40,506 nucleotides of DNA. It comes from Acidimicrobiia bacterium (lineage in GTDB: Bacteria > Actinomycetota > Acidimicrobiia > Acidimicrobiales > CATQHL01). The position numbers were made by a program, and so were the translations under genes. How positions within the stretch are numbered: the first letter of the stretch is position 1; each line of letters begins with the position of its first letter. The notes under the pieces are model-generated. The model was given only the letters and a program-made list of their open reading frames with translations, was not told where the DNA came from and did not search any database. Positions 7,272-15,912 of this stretch are shown one piece after another. The stretch spans positions 74,040-114,545 of the forward strand of contig VXNF01000083.1 of the NCBI GenBank assembly GCA_009840735.1, written 5' to 3'.

Positions 7272-8003
7272 ATGGCACGAGGATCCCGGAGCCGAACCTC
7301 CCTGGCCGATGCCGTCCGCAACATTGAGCGGGCGGCGCGCACCGGAGGCGGCGGCAGCAGGCTGAGCCGCCTGGCGCGGCCGAGCTTCCCGGCGCTGGTG
7401 GTGCTCATCATCGCAGCGGGGACCGCGCTCGTGGCGTTCGCCTACACCACCCGCGACGTGCAGGCCCGGCCGGTGCAGAACGAGGACCATTGGCACTCGC
7501 CGTACGTGCTCTGGGACTGCGCCGAAGGCGACGAGGGCGACTTCCTGCCACAGTTCAGCAGCACCGACGACGCGCTCGGCATCCACTCCCACGATGACGG
7601 GATCATCCACGTTCACCCTTACTTCGAGGCCGCCTCGGGTGAGAACGCCACGCTGGAGGACTTCATGACGGCGATGCGGGCCGAGATCAGCGATGACGCC
7701 ATCACCCTCGACGACGGCAGGGTGCTGGCCGAGGACTTCATCTGCGACGGTGAGCCGGCGATCATCCAGGTGCACCGCTGGGAGTTCGCCAGCTCGGTGG
7801 ACGAGGCGCCGGAAGTCTTCACCGAGAACATGGCGGACATCCGCTTCTTGAACAACGGCGAGGCCTGGACGATCGCTCGCGCCCCCGAGGGCGCCGAACT
7901 GCCGCCGCCGCCGAGCATCGCCTGGCTCGGTCAGATCGACCCGTTCGCGTTGCGTGCTGGCGAGGAGTCCACGCCGCTGGTCACCGAGCCGCAGGACGAG
8001 TGA
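7272..8003 (+). CDS. Membrane-anchored His-rich protein of unknown function
   Basis: 243 residues from ATG 7272. There is a basic cytoplasmic N-terminus, one transmembrane helix at about 40-58 (ALVVLIIAAGTALVAFAY), then an external domain. The domain carries clustered histidines: DHWH at 72-75, GIHSH at 103-107 and IIHVHP at 111-116, plus Cys83 and a later Cys (DFICDG). The spacing suggests a metal site or a heme-like pocket, but no named family is recognised; similar proteins occur in acidimicrobial genomes as far as I recall. A Pro-rich AELPPPPSIAW segment lies near the end. It precedes the nucleotidyltransferase by 87 bases on the same strand and may be co-transcribed. Function is unknown. 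Confidence 0.75.
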   Translation: MARGSRSRTSLADAVRNIERAARTGGGGSRLSRLARPSFPALVVLIIAAGTALVAFAYTTRDVQARPVQNEDHWHSPYVLWDCAEGDEGDFLPQFSSTDDALGIHSHDDGIIHVHPYFEAASGENATLEDFMTAMRAEISDDAITLDDGRVLAEDFICDGEPAIIQVHRWEFASSVDEAPEVFTENMADIRFLNNGEAWTIARAPEGAELPPPPSIAWLGQIDPFALRAGEESTPLVTEPQDE

Positions 8004-8090
8004 GCGGCCCCCGCCGCAAGAAATCCTCGACGAGCCCGGCGCAGCGCTGATCGCGAGCCCACCCCGGTGCCCGATCCCGCTGGCCGTCCG

Positions 8091-9125
8091 ATGAGTCCCC
8101 GCTCGGCCATCGTTCTGGCCGGTGGGCTGGGGACGCGGCTGCGCCCTCTCACCGAGCGGCGGCCCAAGCAGATGCTGCCGATCGTGGATCGCCCGATGAT
8201 CGAGCACGTGGTCGCCAAACTGGCGACTGAGGGCACCGACGATGTGGTGCTTTCGCTGGGCTACCGGCCCGACGACTTCGGTGCGGCGTATCCCTCGGGG
8301 CGCTGCGGCGGCGCCGGACTCCGCTACGCCACCGAGCCCGAGCCGTTGGGCACCGCCGGCGCGATCCTGTTCGCGGCTCGCCAAGCCTCGACCGGCAACG
8401 GCGAAGCGGCCGTCGGCGACCCGTTCGCCGAGACGTTCTGGGCGCTCAACGGCGACGTGCTGACCGACGCGCCGCTGGGGGAGTTGCTGGAGCTGCACCG
8501 GTCGCGGGCCGCCGAGGCCACCATCTTGACGATCCCCATGACCGACGCCTCGCGCTACGGGCTCGTCGAGTCCGACGGTTCCGGGCGTGTCCGGCGATTC
8601 GTGGAGAAGCCGGCGGGTGCCGCCGCGGCCAGCGGCTGGATCAACGCCGGCGTCTATGTCTTGGAGCCGTCGCTGCTGGCGAGGATCCCCAGTGGCAGAC
8701 CAGTCTCGATGGAACGCGAGATCTTCCCGTCCGTGGCCGCCGACGGTGCCCTCTACGCCCTGCGTTCGGAGTCCTACTGGATCGATGCGGGCACGCCGGC
8801 TTCGTACCTTCGGGCCAACATCGACCTCACCTCCGGGCGCCGGGAGATGTCGCTGAGGCCGCTGAGCCCCCGGGCGACGGTGTCGCCCGCCGCCGAGGTC
8901 GCCCGAAGCGTCGTCATGGAGCGGGCCGTCGTCGAGGCTGGGGCACGCCTTGAGGGCTCGGTGGTCCTGCCTGGGGCGAGGATCGCCGCCGGTGCCGTGG
9001 TGGTCGATTCGGTCGTCGGCTATGACGCCGTGGTGGGTCCGGGGGCGGCGGTGGCGGGCTTCACGCTCCTCGGCGACGGCGTGACGGTGGCGACCGGCGA
9101 GTCGTTGCAAGGCGCTCGCCGTTAG
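8091..9125 (+). CDS. Sugar-1-phosphate nucleotidyltransferase (mannose-1-phosphate guanylyltransferase-like)
   Basis: 344 residues from ATG 8091; GTG 8067 would add eight. The N-terminal Rossmann-like domain starts with the nucleotide-binding signature AIVLAGGLGTRLRPLT and the KQMLPIVDRPMIEHV motif. WALNGDVLTD supplies the metal-binding Asp, VRRFVEKP the substrate Lys region, and YWIDAGTPASYL the end of the catalytic domain. The C-terminal 90 residues are a left-handed beta-helix with hexapeptide-like repeats (VMERAVVEAGARLEGSVVLP, VVDSVVGYDAVVGPGA). Such enzymes make GDP-mannose or another NDP-sugar for envelope glycans. In mycobacteria the homologous gene sits next to the F420 genes fbiA and fbiB, as here. 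The exact sugar is not determined. Confidence 0.85.
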   Translation: MSPRSAIVLAGGLGTRLRPLTERRPKQMLPIVDRPMIEHVVAKLATEGTDDVVLSLGYRPDDFGAAYPSGRCGGAGLRYATEPEPLGTAGAILFAARQASTGNGEAAVGDPFAETFWALNGDVLTDAPLGELLELHRSRAAEATILTIPMTDASRYGLVESDGSGRVRRFVEKPAGAAAASGWINAGVYVLEPSLLARIPSGRPVSMEREIFPSVAADGALYALRSESYWIDAGTPASYLRANIDLTSGRREMSLRPLSPRATVSPAAEVARSVVMERAVVEAGARLEGSVVLPGARIAAGAVVVDSVVGYDAVVGPGAAVAGFTLLGDGVTVATGESLQGARR

Positions 9126-9148
9126 CGACCCGTCGCCGCGGGCGGGCC

Positions 9149-9190
9149 CCTGCCGCCGAGGCCCGCAGCGGAGGCTCCTGCCGCCGAGGC
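9149..9190. repeat. Short overlapping direct repeats between convergent genes
   Basis: CCTGCCGCCGAGGC occurs at 9149-9162 and 9177-9190, and GAGGCTCCT at 9171-9179 and 9186-9194. They fill the gap between the convergent nucleotidyltransferase and cofE genes. No strong terminator hairpin with a T-run is visible. Confidence 0.6.
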
Positions 9191-9194
9191 TCCT

Positions 9195-9905
9195 TCAGCG
9201 GAACAGATCCTCAGCGGCCGGACGGGGCAGGTCTCGCGCCGCCCGGCCGTCTCCGAACCAGGCGGCGGCGCCGCCGCGGATGATGGCCGCCGGCACGCCG
9301 CGGTCCTTTCCCATCACGAGCTCGGCGGCGGCGGCCAGCTCGTCGGCGATGGCCACCTCGGTGACCTGCAACCGCCGGCCGCCCGCGTCGGCGGTGCCCC
9401 GCAGGTCGAGCACCGCCAGCACGCCGGCGCAGCCGATGGCCACGTCGGTCAGGCCGCGTCGCCAGGGACGCCCGAACGTGTCGGAGATGACGACGCCGAC
9501 CGCTGGGCCGCCCGCCGCCTTGATGGAGCGGCGGATCCGCTGTGCCGACCGGTCGGGGTCGCGGGGCAGCAGCGCGGCCTGCCCGTCAGGCACGTTAGAG
9601 AAATCGACGCCGGCGTTGGCGCAGACGAAGCCGTGCGCTGTCTCGGAGATGATGAGCTCGCCGCGCCGGCGAAGCACCCGCACAGACTCGCGCTCCACGA
9701 GCCGCCGCCGCGCCGCGCGGTCGCTGTGATCTGTCGGAACCAGTCTTCCCTCGGCCTTCGAGACGACCTTCTGGGTTACCACCACGATGTCGCGCTCACA
9801 CAGCTCGGCGGCGGCGACGATCAGGGCGCCCAGGTCGTCGCCGGGGCGAACCTCGCCGACCCCGACGACGGGGCAGATCCGCAGCGTGGCGTCGCCGGTG
9901 CGCAC
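9195..9905 (-). CDS. cofE: Coenzyme F420-0:L-glutamate ligase (single domain)
   Basis: 236 residues from GTG 9905. The enzyme adds L-glutamates to F420-0 using GTP. Family motifs are visible: VVVTQKVVSKAEGRLV near the N-terminus, ERESVRVLRRRGELIISET, HGFVCANAGVDFSNV, and VGVVISDTFGRPWRRGLTDVAIG with the conserved Asp/Thr metal and nucleotide contacts. The protein ends after this domain, whereas mycobacterial FbiB carries an extra C-terminal FMN nitroreductase-like domain; this is therefore the CofE form. It starts 8 bases after the cofD stop on the same strand, so the two form an operon. Confidence 0.92.
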   Translation of the reverse strand: MRTGDATLRICPVVGVGEVRPGDDLGALIVAAAELCERDIVVVTQKVVSKAEGRLVPTDHSDRAARRRLVERESVRVLRRRGELIISETAHGFVCANAGVDFSNVPDGQAALLPRDPDRSAQRIRRSIKAAGGPAVGVVISDTFGRPWRRGLTDVAIGCAGVLAVLDLRGTADAGGRRLQVTEVAIADELAAAAELVMGKDRGVPAAIIRGGAAAWFGDGRAARDLPRPAAEDLFR

Positions 9906-9913
9906 CGTCTAGG

Positions 9914-10915
9914 TCAGCGACGCGCCGGCTCGGCGCGGCCCGCCGCTGCCAGTGCTGTGCGACCGAGGGTCGCGGCGTGGGCGGGGGTGTGCATGATCGA
10001 CGCCGCCACGACGCAGCGCATCCCCTCGGCCTCCACCGCCGGGGCCAGCGCCGCGTCCTGCTCGTCGATCACGAGCGTTCCCGCCACCGGGGCGTAGATC
10101 CGGGCCACCCCGACAGCGGACGGCTCGTGACCCAACTCCGCCATGAGCCGGGCCGCGGGGCCCCGCAGCGCCGCGCCGGCCACGATCGGCGAGATCGCAA
10201 CCGTCTGCTCTCGTCGCCCCATAACGGCTCGCCGCACCTCATGCAGCGCCAGCAGCGGTCCGATGGAGACGATCGGGTTGGACGGCGCGATGAGAACCGT
10301 GTTCGCCTCGGCGATGGCGTTGAGGACCCCCGGCGCCGGGCGCGCCCGCTCAGCGCCGGCGAAGCGCACCGACCGGACCGCCACGGCGTGCGCCAAGCCC
10401 ACGAAGTACTCCTGGAAGCCGATCTCGCCGCCGGTGCCGCGCCCGTTGTCCTCGGTGCCGTCGGCGATCGTGACGCGGGTCCGCAGACGGTCGTCGGTGA
10501 CCGGCAACAGGCGTGCTCCCACGTCCCATCGGTCGGTCAGCTCGGCGGTCACGAGCGACAGCGGCGCACCCTCGGCGAGGCGCTGCGTTCGATACAGGTG
10601 CGTCCCGAGGTCGCGGTCTCCCAGCGCGAACCAGCTCGGGCCGCCGAGCCGCCGCAGCGTCTCGCGTGCCCGCCAGGACTCGTCGCGCAGTCCCCAACCA
10701 GTCTCGGGGTTCAGCTCGCCGGCGAGGCAGTAGGTGACCGTGTCGAGGTCGGGGCTGATGTGCAGGCCGCCCAGAACCATGTCGTCGCCGCAGTTCACGA
10801 CGGCGGTGACCGACGCCGGGTCGCAGACAGTCACCAGGCCTTGCAGCAGGCGGGCCGCGCCGTAGCCGCCGGCGAGAACCGTGACCGCTGGCGCCGGCCT
10901 CTCTGGTGGCCGCAT
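9914..10915 (-). CDS. cofD: LPPG:Fo 2-phospho-L-lactate transferase type enzyme (F420 synthesis)
   Basis: 333 residues from ATG 10915, with AGGAGG three bases upstream (tight spacing). The family signature is seen: VTVLAGGYGAARLLQGL (residues 11-27), the NCGDDMVLGGLHISPDLDTV segment with its Asp pair, GDRDLGTHLYRTQRL, and IGFQEYFVGLAHA followed by IAPSNPIVSIGPLLAL. CofD/FbiA transfers a phospholactate or phosphoenolpyruvate-derived unit to Fo; in actinobacteria the donor is held to be the phosphoenolpyruvate-type compound. It is the first gene of the cofD-cofE pair and is divergent from the large glycosyltransferase, with only about 40 bases between the starts. Confidence 0.92.
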   Translation of the reverse strand: MRPPERPAPAVTVLAGGYGAARLLQGLVTVCDPASVTAVVNCGDDMVLGGLHISPDLDTVTYCLAGELNPETGWGLRDESWRARETLRRLGGPSWFALGDRDLGTHLYRTQRLAEGAPLSLVTAELTDRWDVGARLLPVTDDRLRTRVTIADGTEDNGRGTGGEIGFQEYFVGLAHAVAVRSVRFAGAERARPAPGVLNAIAEANTVLIAPSNPIVSIGPLLALHEVRRAVMGRREQTVAISPIVAGAALRGPAARLMAELGHEPSAVGVARIYAPVAGTLVIDEQDAALAPAVEAEGMRCVVAASIMHTPAHAATLGRTALAAAGRAEPARR

Positions 10916-10941
10916 GGCCCTCCTGTCCGATGCGCCGGCGA

Positions 10942-10947
10942 TACTCT
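10942..10947 (+). promoter_or_regulatory. Candidate -10 box for the large glycosyltransferase
   Basis: TACTCT, 9 bases before GTG 10957, in the short divergent gap shared with cofD. Confidence 0.35.
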
Positions 10948-10956
10948 CGCACCCTA

Positions 10957-13900
10957 GTGGACTCCACCGACGCCACCGCTGCGCCAAGCGAGCGCCTCGG
11001 CAGGATCGGCCCCCCGGTTCGCGCCATCGTGGTCGCCCACGATCCGGCCGAGACCTTCGGCGAGACCCTGCAGTCGCTGCGGGACCAGGACTACGCGGCG
11101 CTCTCGGTCACCGTCGTGGACGTCTCGCAGAACGCCGCGTCCGCAGGCGGCGTTCCCTCCGCGGTGGCTGCCAGCGCTGCGGAGGTCATGCCCGAGGCCA
11201 CCGTGATGGTCGTGCCGGGCAACCCCGGGTTCGCACCGGCGGTCAACGCAGCCGTCCGCATGCTCGCCGCCAAGGAGCAGCCGGCTGAGTGGGTGGCCGC
11301 CACGGGACCCGCGCCGAGGATCGCCGCCGAGGCGGCGGACACCTCGTTCTTGCTGGTCTGCCACGACGACGTGGCCCTCGCGCCGGACGTCGTGACCCTG
11401 TTGGTGGACGAAGCGGTGCGGCGCGGCGCGGCGGTGGCGGGCCCGAAGCTCGTTGAGTGGGACAACCCCGGGTTCCTGCAATGCGTGGGTCTCTCAGCGG
11501 ACCGGATGGGGGTTCCAGTGCCGTTGGCGACCGTCGGCGAGTACGACCAGGGCCAGCACGATGCGGTCGCCGAGGTGCTCGCCGTGCCCGGTGCCTGCAT
11601 GCTGATCCGGGCCGAGGCGTTCGACCGGCTCGGCGGGTTCGACGCCGCCATGGCCTTCTACGGCGAGGACCTCGACCTGTGCCGCCGGGCCGGGCTGGCC
11701 GGCGGGACGGTGCTGGTCGTACCCGAGGCGAGGGCGCGCCATCTCGGGCGTCTGGCGGAGCGCCGGGGTCGCCTCCATCACGAGTGGTTGTCCCGCCGGC
11801 ATCAACTGCGGTCGGTCCTGGTCTGCGGGAGCGCTCCCCGCCTCGCCGGCGAGGTCCCGCTGATGCTGGCGCTGACGGTCCTGGAGGCGACGCTGGCAAC
11901 CCTCGCCGGGCACCTGCGCCGCTCTGCGGCGCTCCTGGGGGCCTGGCTGTGGAATCTGCTGGGACTCCTGGAGATCCTCAGCAGACGGCGCCTGCTGGCC
12001 GCCTCGCCCGGCGCGGACCGCCTCAGAGGACTGTCGCACCGCGGGTACGTCTCGCTGGTGCGGTTCGCCGCAAGCCTGCTGCGCGGCGACACGGCGGCGG
12101 AGGGCAGCGGTGTGCTGTGGGGCAGACGGCGGAGCTTCAGGGAGGCCGCCCGGACCGCATCGGCCCAGACTTCCGCGGCAGGCTGGGCCATCGTCGGGGC
12201 GGTCTTCGTCTTCGGGAGCCGGCACCTGTTGACGCGCGGCATACCGGTGTTCGGCGAGTTCGCTCCGTTGGGCGACTCTCCTGGCGAGCTGTTCGGCGCT
12301 TTCTTCAGCAACTGGCGGGAGGCTGGGCTCGGCGCCGACGGTCCCGCACCGACCGCCTATGGGATATTGGGCGTGGCCTCCTCGCTGCTCTTGGGGGCGA
12401 TGGGCCTGACCCGCACCGTCTTGGTGCTGGGCCTCATCCCGTTCGGCGCCGCCGGGCTATGGCGCCTGCTGGCGACTACCGGCAGCCGCCGGGCGCAGGT
12501 CGTGGGCCTGGTGGCTTTCCTCGCCATGCCCCTGCCGTACAACGCCCTGGCCAACGGGGTCTGGAGCGCCCTGGCGATCTACGGCACCCTGCCGTGGATC
12601 TGCCTCTGGTTGGCGCGGGCCGCGGGCCTCGAGAGCACAGGCGGGCCGTCGCAGGCGAGGGGCTTCTGGCTCCCGACACTGGTGGTGGGCGCCATCGTGG
12701 CGCTGGTCTGGGCATTCGTGCCCGTGACGCCGCTGATCCTGGTCATGCTCGTCGGCGCGTTGGTGGCAGGGACCCTGCTCATCGGCTCGACGCACCGGCT
12801 CCCTCGGCTGCTGGCCGCAACCGCCGGCGGCCTAGTGGCGGGCTGGCTGCTCAACTGGCCGTCCTCGCCGAGCGCCTTCGGCGAGATTTTCGAGTCTGGC
12901 GGGGCGCGCCCGGACCCCTCGGGCGACCTCACTGTCGCCGAGCTGCTGAGCTTCGCCACCGGCTCGGCGGTTGGGAGCTCACTGGTCTGGGGGCTGGTTG
13001 TCGCAGCGGCTCTGGCGCTGTTCACAGCCCAGGGGAGCAGGTTCGTTTGGGTGGTTCGGGCGTGGAGCCTCGTGGTCGTCTCGGTGCTCGTGGCGCTGGT
13101 CGCCGAGCACGGCTGGAGCCCCGTGAACCTGCCCCGCCCGGAGGTTCTGCTGGCGCCGGCGGCGTTCGGGTTGGCGCTCGCCACCGCGGCGGGCGCAGCC
13201 GACGCGGGCGCCGGCGCTGCCGCCGGGCGACTGCGCCGCTGGCTTCCGGCCGGGGTCGGGCTGGCGGCCCTGGCGGTGGGCGGCTTGCCCGCGCTGAGCC
13301 TGACCCTGGACGGGCGCTGGGGCATGCCCCGCGGCGACCTCACGACACCGCTGGCAGAGGTGGCCGAAGAGAGCGGGCTGGGTGCCTTCCGGATCCTCTG
13401 GGTCGGCCATCCCGACGTGCTTCCGCTGGGCGGCTGGGCGCTGGAGGACAGCCTGGTGTTCGCCACCTCAACATCGGTGCCCCCCGACGTGGGTCTGCGT
13501 TGGCCAGGTCCGCAGCCCACTGCGTCCGAGCGGCTGGGCGACCTCTGGCGGGAGGCGATGTCCGGGGCGACCGACCGGATGGGGGAGGGGTTGGCCCCGC
13601 TCGGCGTGCGCTACGTGGTCGTCATGGAGCGGATCGCACCCGAACCCTTCGGGGACGTCGCCGAACCGGTGCCGTCGGCGGTCTTGGACCGTCTCGGCGC
13701 GCAGTTCGACCTGGAGCGCCAAGAGTCACGGGGTGGCCTGGCCGTTTACCGCAACATCGCCTGGCGTCCGTCCCGGACCCTCCTGGCGGGCGCCGGCGAG
13801 GTCGCCGCAGCGGCACTCGAGGCGCCGCCGAACCTGGCGCTGGCTGACTTCCACCCGCCTGCGGAGGCGCGCGGTGTCCTGCCGCCGGACAGCACCCTCT

Positions 13901-14211
13901 ACCTCGCCGACGCCGCCGACGGTTGGGTGCTGCACTCCGGCGGGGCGAGGATCGAGCCTCGAGGCGCCCTCGGCTGGGCGCAGAGCTTCCCGACCGGCGC
14001 CGGCGGCGAAGCAACGCTGCGACACGAGCCGGCCGCCCTGAACGTCGTGCGCATCGTCGGTTGGGTGCTAGTGGTGGTCCTCGTGCCGCTGGCCCTGCTC
14101 CGCCGCCGGTCTCTGCGGTTCGGAAGCGGCGAGCTGGGGCCGGTCGCGGAGGGTCGAGGAAGCGACGACTTGGTCTCGGCGCTGCTGGCTCGGGCCCGTC
14201 GGGAGTCCTGA
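10957..14211 (+). CDS. GT2 glycosyltransferase fused to a large multi-pass membrane region
   Basis: 1084 residues from GTG 10957. The N-terminal GT-A fold (about 20-300) starts PPVRAIVVAHDPAETFGETL. It has the metal-binding acidic pair in LLVCHDDVALAPDV (D137, D138) and the acceptor-side motif YGEDLDLCRRAG (235-246). From about residue 310 to 790 many hydrophobic helices follow, and then a mixed domain that may lie outside the cell, with a final helix near 1035-1055 (VVRIVGWVLVVVLVPLALL). The design suggests a polymer-making or lipid-linked sugar transferase of the cell envelope. Sugar and acceptor are unknown. It is followed after one base by a DUF5719-like gene, so they are almost certainly co-translated; I recall the same pairing in other actinobacteria. 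Confidence 0.85.
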   Translation: MDSTDATAAPSERLGRIGPPVRAIVVAHDPAETFGETLQSLRDQDYAALSVTVVDVSQNAASAGGVPSAVAASAAEVMPEATVMVVPGNPGFAPAVNAAVRMLAAKEQPAEWVAATGPAPRIAAEAADTSFLLVCHDDVALAPDVVTLLVDEAVRRGAAVAGPKLVEWDNPGFLQCVGLSADRMGVPVPLATVGEYDQGQHDAVAEVLAVPGACMLIRAEAFDRLGGFDAAMAFYGEDLDLCRRAGLAGGTVLVVPEARARHLGRLAERRGRLHHEWLSRRHQLRSVLVCGSAPRLAGEVPLMLALTVLEATLATLAGHLRRSAALLGAWLWNLLGLLEILSRRRLLAASPGADRLRGLSHRGYVSLVRFAASLLRGDTAAEGSGVLWGRRRSFREAARTASAQTSAAGWAIVGAVFVFGSRHLLTRGIPVFGEFAPLGDSPGELFGAFFSNWREAGLGADGPAPTAYGILGVASSLLLGAMGLTRTVLVLGLIPFGAAGLWRLLATTGSRRAQVVGLVAFLAMPLPYNALANGVWSALAIYGTLPWICLWLARAAGLESTGGPSQARGFWLPTLVVGAIVALVWAFVPVTPLILVMLVGALVAGTLLIGSTHRLPRLLAATAGGLVAGWLLNWPSSPSAFGEIFESGGARPDPSGDLTVAELLSFATGSAVGSSLVWGLVVAAALALFTAQGSRFVWVVRAWSLVVVSVLVALVAEHGWSPVNLPRPEVLLAPAAFGLALATAAGAADAGAGAAAGRLRRWLPAGVGLAALAVGGLPALSLTLDGRWGMPRGDLTTPLAEVAEESGLGAFRILWVGHPDVLPLGGWALEDSLVFATSTSVPPDVGLRWPGPQPTASERLGDLWREAMSGATDRMGEGLAPLGVRYVVVMERIAPEPFGDVAEPVPSAVLDRLGAQFDLERQESRGGLAVYRNIAWRPSRTLLAGAGEVAAAALEAPPNLALADFHPPAEARGVLPPDSTLYLADAADGWVLHSGGARIEPRGALGWAQSFPTGAGGEATLRHEPAALNVVRIVGWVLVVVLVPLALLRRRSLRFGSGELGPVAEGRGSDDLVSALLARARRES

Positions 14212-14212
14212 G

Positions 14213-15763
14213 GTGCGCTGGCCGGCGATCCTCGCCTTGGTGGCCGCCGTGGCGGCCTTGGCGGTCACCGACTGGACGGCGCGGGGCGCCGCGGCGGATC
14301 TGCCCGAGGCTTCGCCCGCGGCTGTCCGGTCGGGCTACTCCGCGGCCGGCGGTGAGACCTGGTTCTGCGTCGGCGGCGTCGGCGGCGCCGGCGGATCCCG
14401 CCAACAGGTGAGCATCCTCAACACCGCCGGCAGCGAGCTCCGCGGCGCGGCGCGCCTGCTCCCGGCGGTGCCGCTCGGCGGCCGGTCCCAGCAATGGCCC
14501 GCGCGGCGCGTCGAGTTCGCCGTGGCGCCGTACGCGCGGGTCGACATCGATCCCGCGGCGACGGTCCTGCAGGCGGCGCCCGAACTGGCGAGCTTCCCCG
14601 AGGTGTTCGTCGCCGCCGAGGTGCGTCTGGACCAAGCCGGCGGAATCGTGACCCAAGCGGTCGCCGGGGCGGGCGGCGAGGACGGCGCAGAGTGCGTCAC
14701 CGCCGCCTCGTCGGAGTGGCACGTCGCCGCTGCCAGCACCCGACGCGACGCCCAGGCGCGGCTGGCTTTGCTGAACCCGTTCTCCGATGACGCCGTCGCG
14801 GACATCACCGTCGCCACCGACGAGGGTCGCCGTGACCCGGTGGCCTACCAGGGCTTGGTGGTGCCCGCCGGCGCGCTGGTGGTCCTCGACCTCGGCAGCG
14901 AGGTGGCGCGGCGGTCGCAGGTCGCGCTCTCGGTGCGGGCCCGCAGCGGCAACCTGGCGGCGTCGCTGCTGCAGACCTTCAACGGAGACCTGGGCCTCTC
15001 AGGGTTGTCGCTGCGCGCCGGCGCGCCGCGCCCCCAAGAGCAGTGGCTGTTCCCGCTGGGCGTCGCCGGCGCGGACGACGGTGCCGCCAACTCGTTCGTC
15101 ATCTACAACCCCGGGGGTGCCGAAGCGAGGGTCGATCTCGCTGTCGAAGTGGACGCGGCGCTGGGGGCGCGCGGTGTGCCGCCGTTCGAGTTGACCGTCC
15201 CGCCGGGCCAGCGCGTCGAAGTCACATTCTTTCCGCCGCCGGCGCCCACGGCGCACCCCGCCTCCGGCGTGGATGTGTTGGCGGCCACCACCCGTGTCCA
15301 GCCCAGCGAGCGTTACTGGGTGAGCGTTCGTTCGTTCAACAGCGCGCCCGTGGTGGCCGAGCGGCTGCGCACCGTCGAGTCCGGGGCGCGCGATGGGGTG
15401 TCGGTGCTCGCCGGGCGGGCCGCTGGCGCTCGACGCGGCGTGGTCGTACTCCCGGGCGCCGCGGACGACCCCCGCCTGGTCTCGATCGTGAACCCGTCGC
15501 TGGAGACCATCAGCCGCCTGTCCCTGGAAGCGCTGACCGGGAGCGGCTGGGTGCCCCTGGAGCGGTTCGGCGACGTCGAGATCAGGCCGCGCCAACGGCT
15601 GCTGTTGGATCTGGCCGAGCACCTGCCGGCGGGCGCCCTGGCGCTGCGCTTCGCTGCCAGCGAGCCGCTCGCGGTGTCCCACGCGGGCCCCGGCGGAGCA
15701 GGCGCGCTCGGCGCAGTGGCCGAGACAGAGTCGATCTCCGATCTCGAGCAGCTGATCTTCTAG
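14213..15763 (+). CDS. DUF5719-like exported protein of unknown function
   Basis: 516 residues from GTG 14213, one base after the glycosyltransferase stop. The N-terminus is a signal peptide or anchor (ILALVAAVAALAVTDW). The rest is a secreted, Ala/Val/Gly-rich beta-type protein with repeated phrases of the form SILNTAGS, ALLNPFSDDAVADI, FVIYNPGGAEARVDL and SIVNPSLETISRLSL. These look like tandem immunoglobulin-like beta-sandwich modules, each beginning with an N-P or N-T turn. Actinobacterial proteins of this layout next to a giant GT2 gene are named DUF5719; I match it by context and style, not by a search. It probably acts with the glycosyltransferase at the cell surface. Confidence 0.65.
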   Translation: MRWPAILALVAAVAALAVTDWTARGAAADLPEASPAAVRSGYSAAGGETWFCVGGVGGAGGSRQQVSILNTAGSELRGAARLLPAVPLGGRSQQWPARRVEFAVAPYARVDIDPAATVLQAAPELASFPEVFVAAEVRLDQAGGIVTQAVAGAGGEDGAECVTAASSEWHVAAASTRRDAQARLALLNPFSDDAVADITVATDEGRRDPVAYQGLVVPAGALVVLDLGSEVARRSQVALSVRARSGNLAASLLQTFNGDLGLSGLSLRAGAPRPQEQWLFPLGVAGADDGAANSFVIYNPGGAEARVDLAVEVDAALGARGVPPFELTVPPGQRVEVTFFPPPAPTAHPASGVDVLAATTRVQPSERYWVSVRSFNSAPVVAERLRTVESGARDGVSVLAGRAAGARRGVVVLPGAADDPRLVSIVNPSLETISRLSLEALTGSGWVPLERFGDVEIRPRQRLLLDLAEHLPAGALALRFAASEPLAVSHAGPGGAGALGAVAETESISDLEQLIF

Positions 15764-15831
15764 TCTGGAGCGGCCGGCCCGTCAGCCCGCAGGCCCGGTT
15801 GGCGCCGTTCGCCCGGCACCTGCGGTGTGAC

Positions 15832-15837
15832 TAGTTT
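15832..15837 (+). promoter_or_regulatory. Candidate -10 box and leader for the OYE-type oxidoreductase
   Basis: TAGTTT would start a transcript near 15844, giving a leader of about 70 bases. The leader has a clear Shine-Dalgarno GGAGG at 15901-15905, seven bases before ATG 15913. Confidence 0.4.
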
Positions 15838-15912
15838 TTCCAGGTGATCGGCCCCGCGCGCCAGCCGCACGGGACCTTCCCGACGAGCCCGATCGCAACC
15901 GGAGGCAGGCCA

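Noticed and set aside
7236-9110. Long minus-strand open frame (624 codons) opposite the His-rich and nucleotidyltransferase genes
   Set aside because: It is antisense to two well-supported genes, its product is Arg/Gly/His-rich without motifs, and long antisense frames are expected at this GC content.
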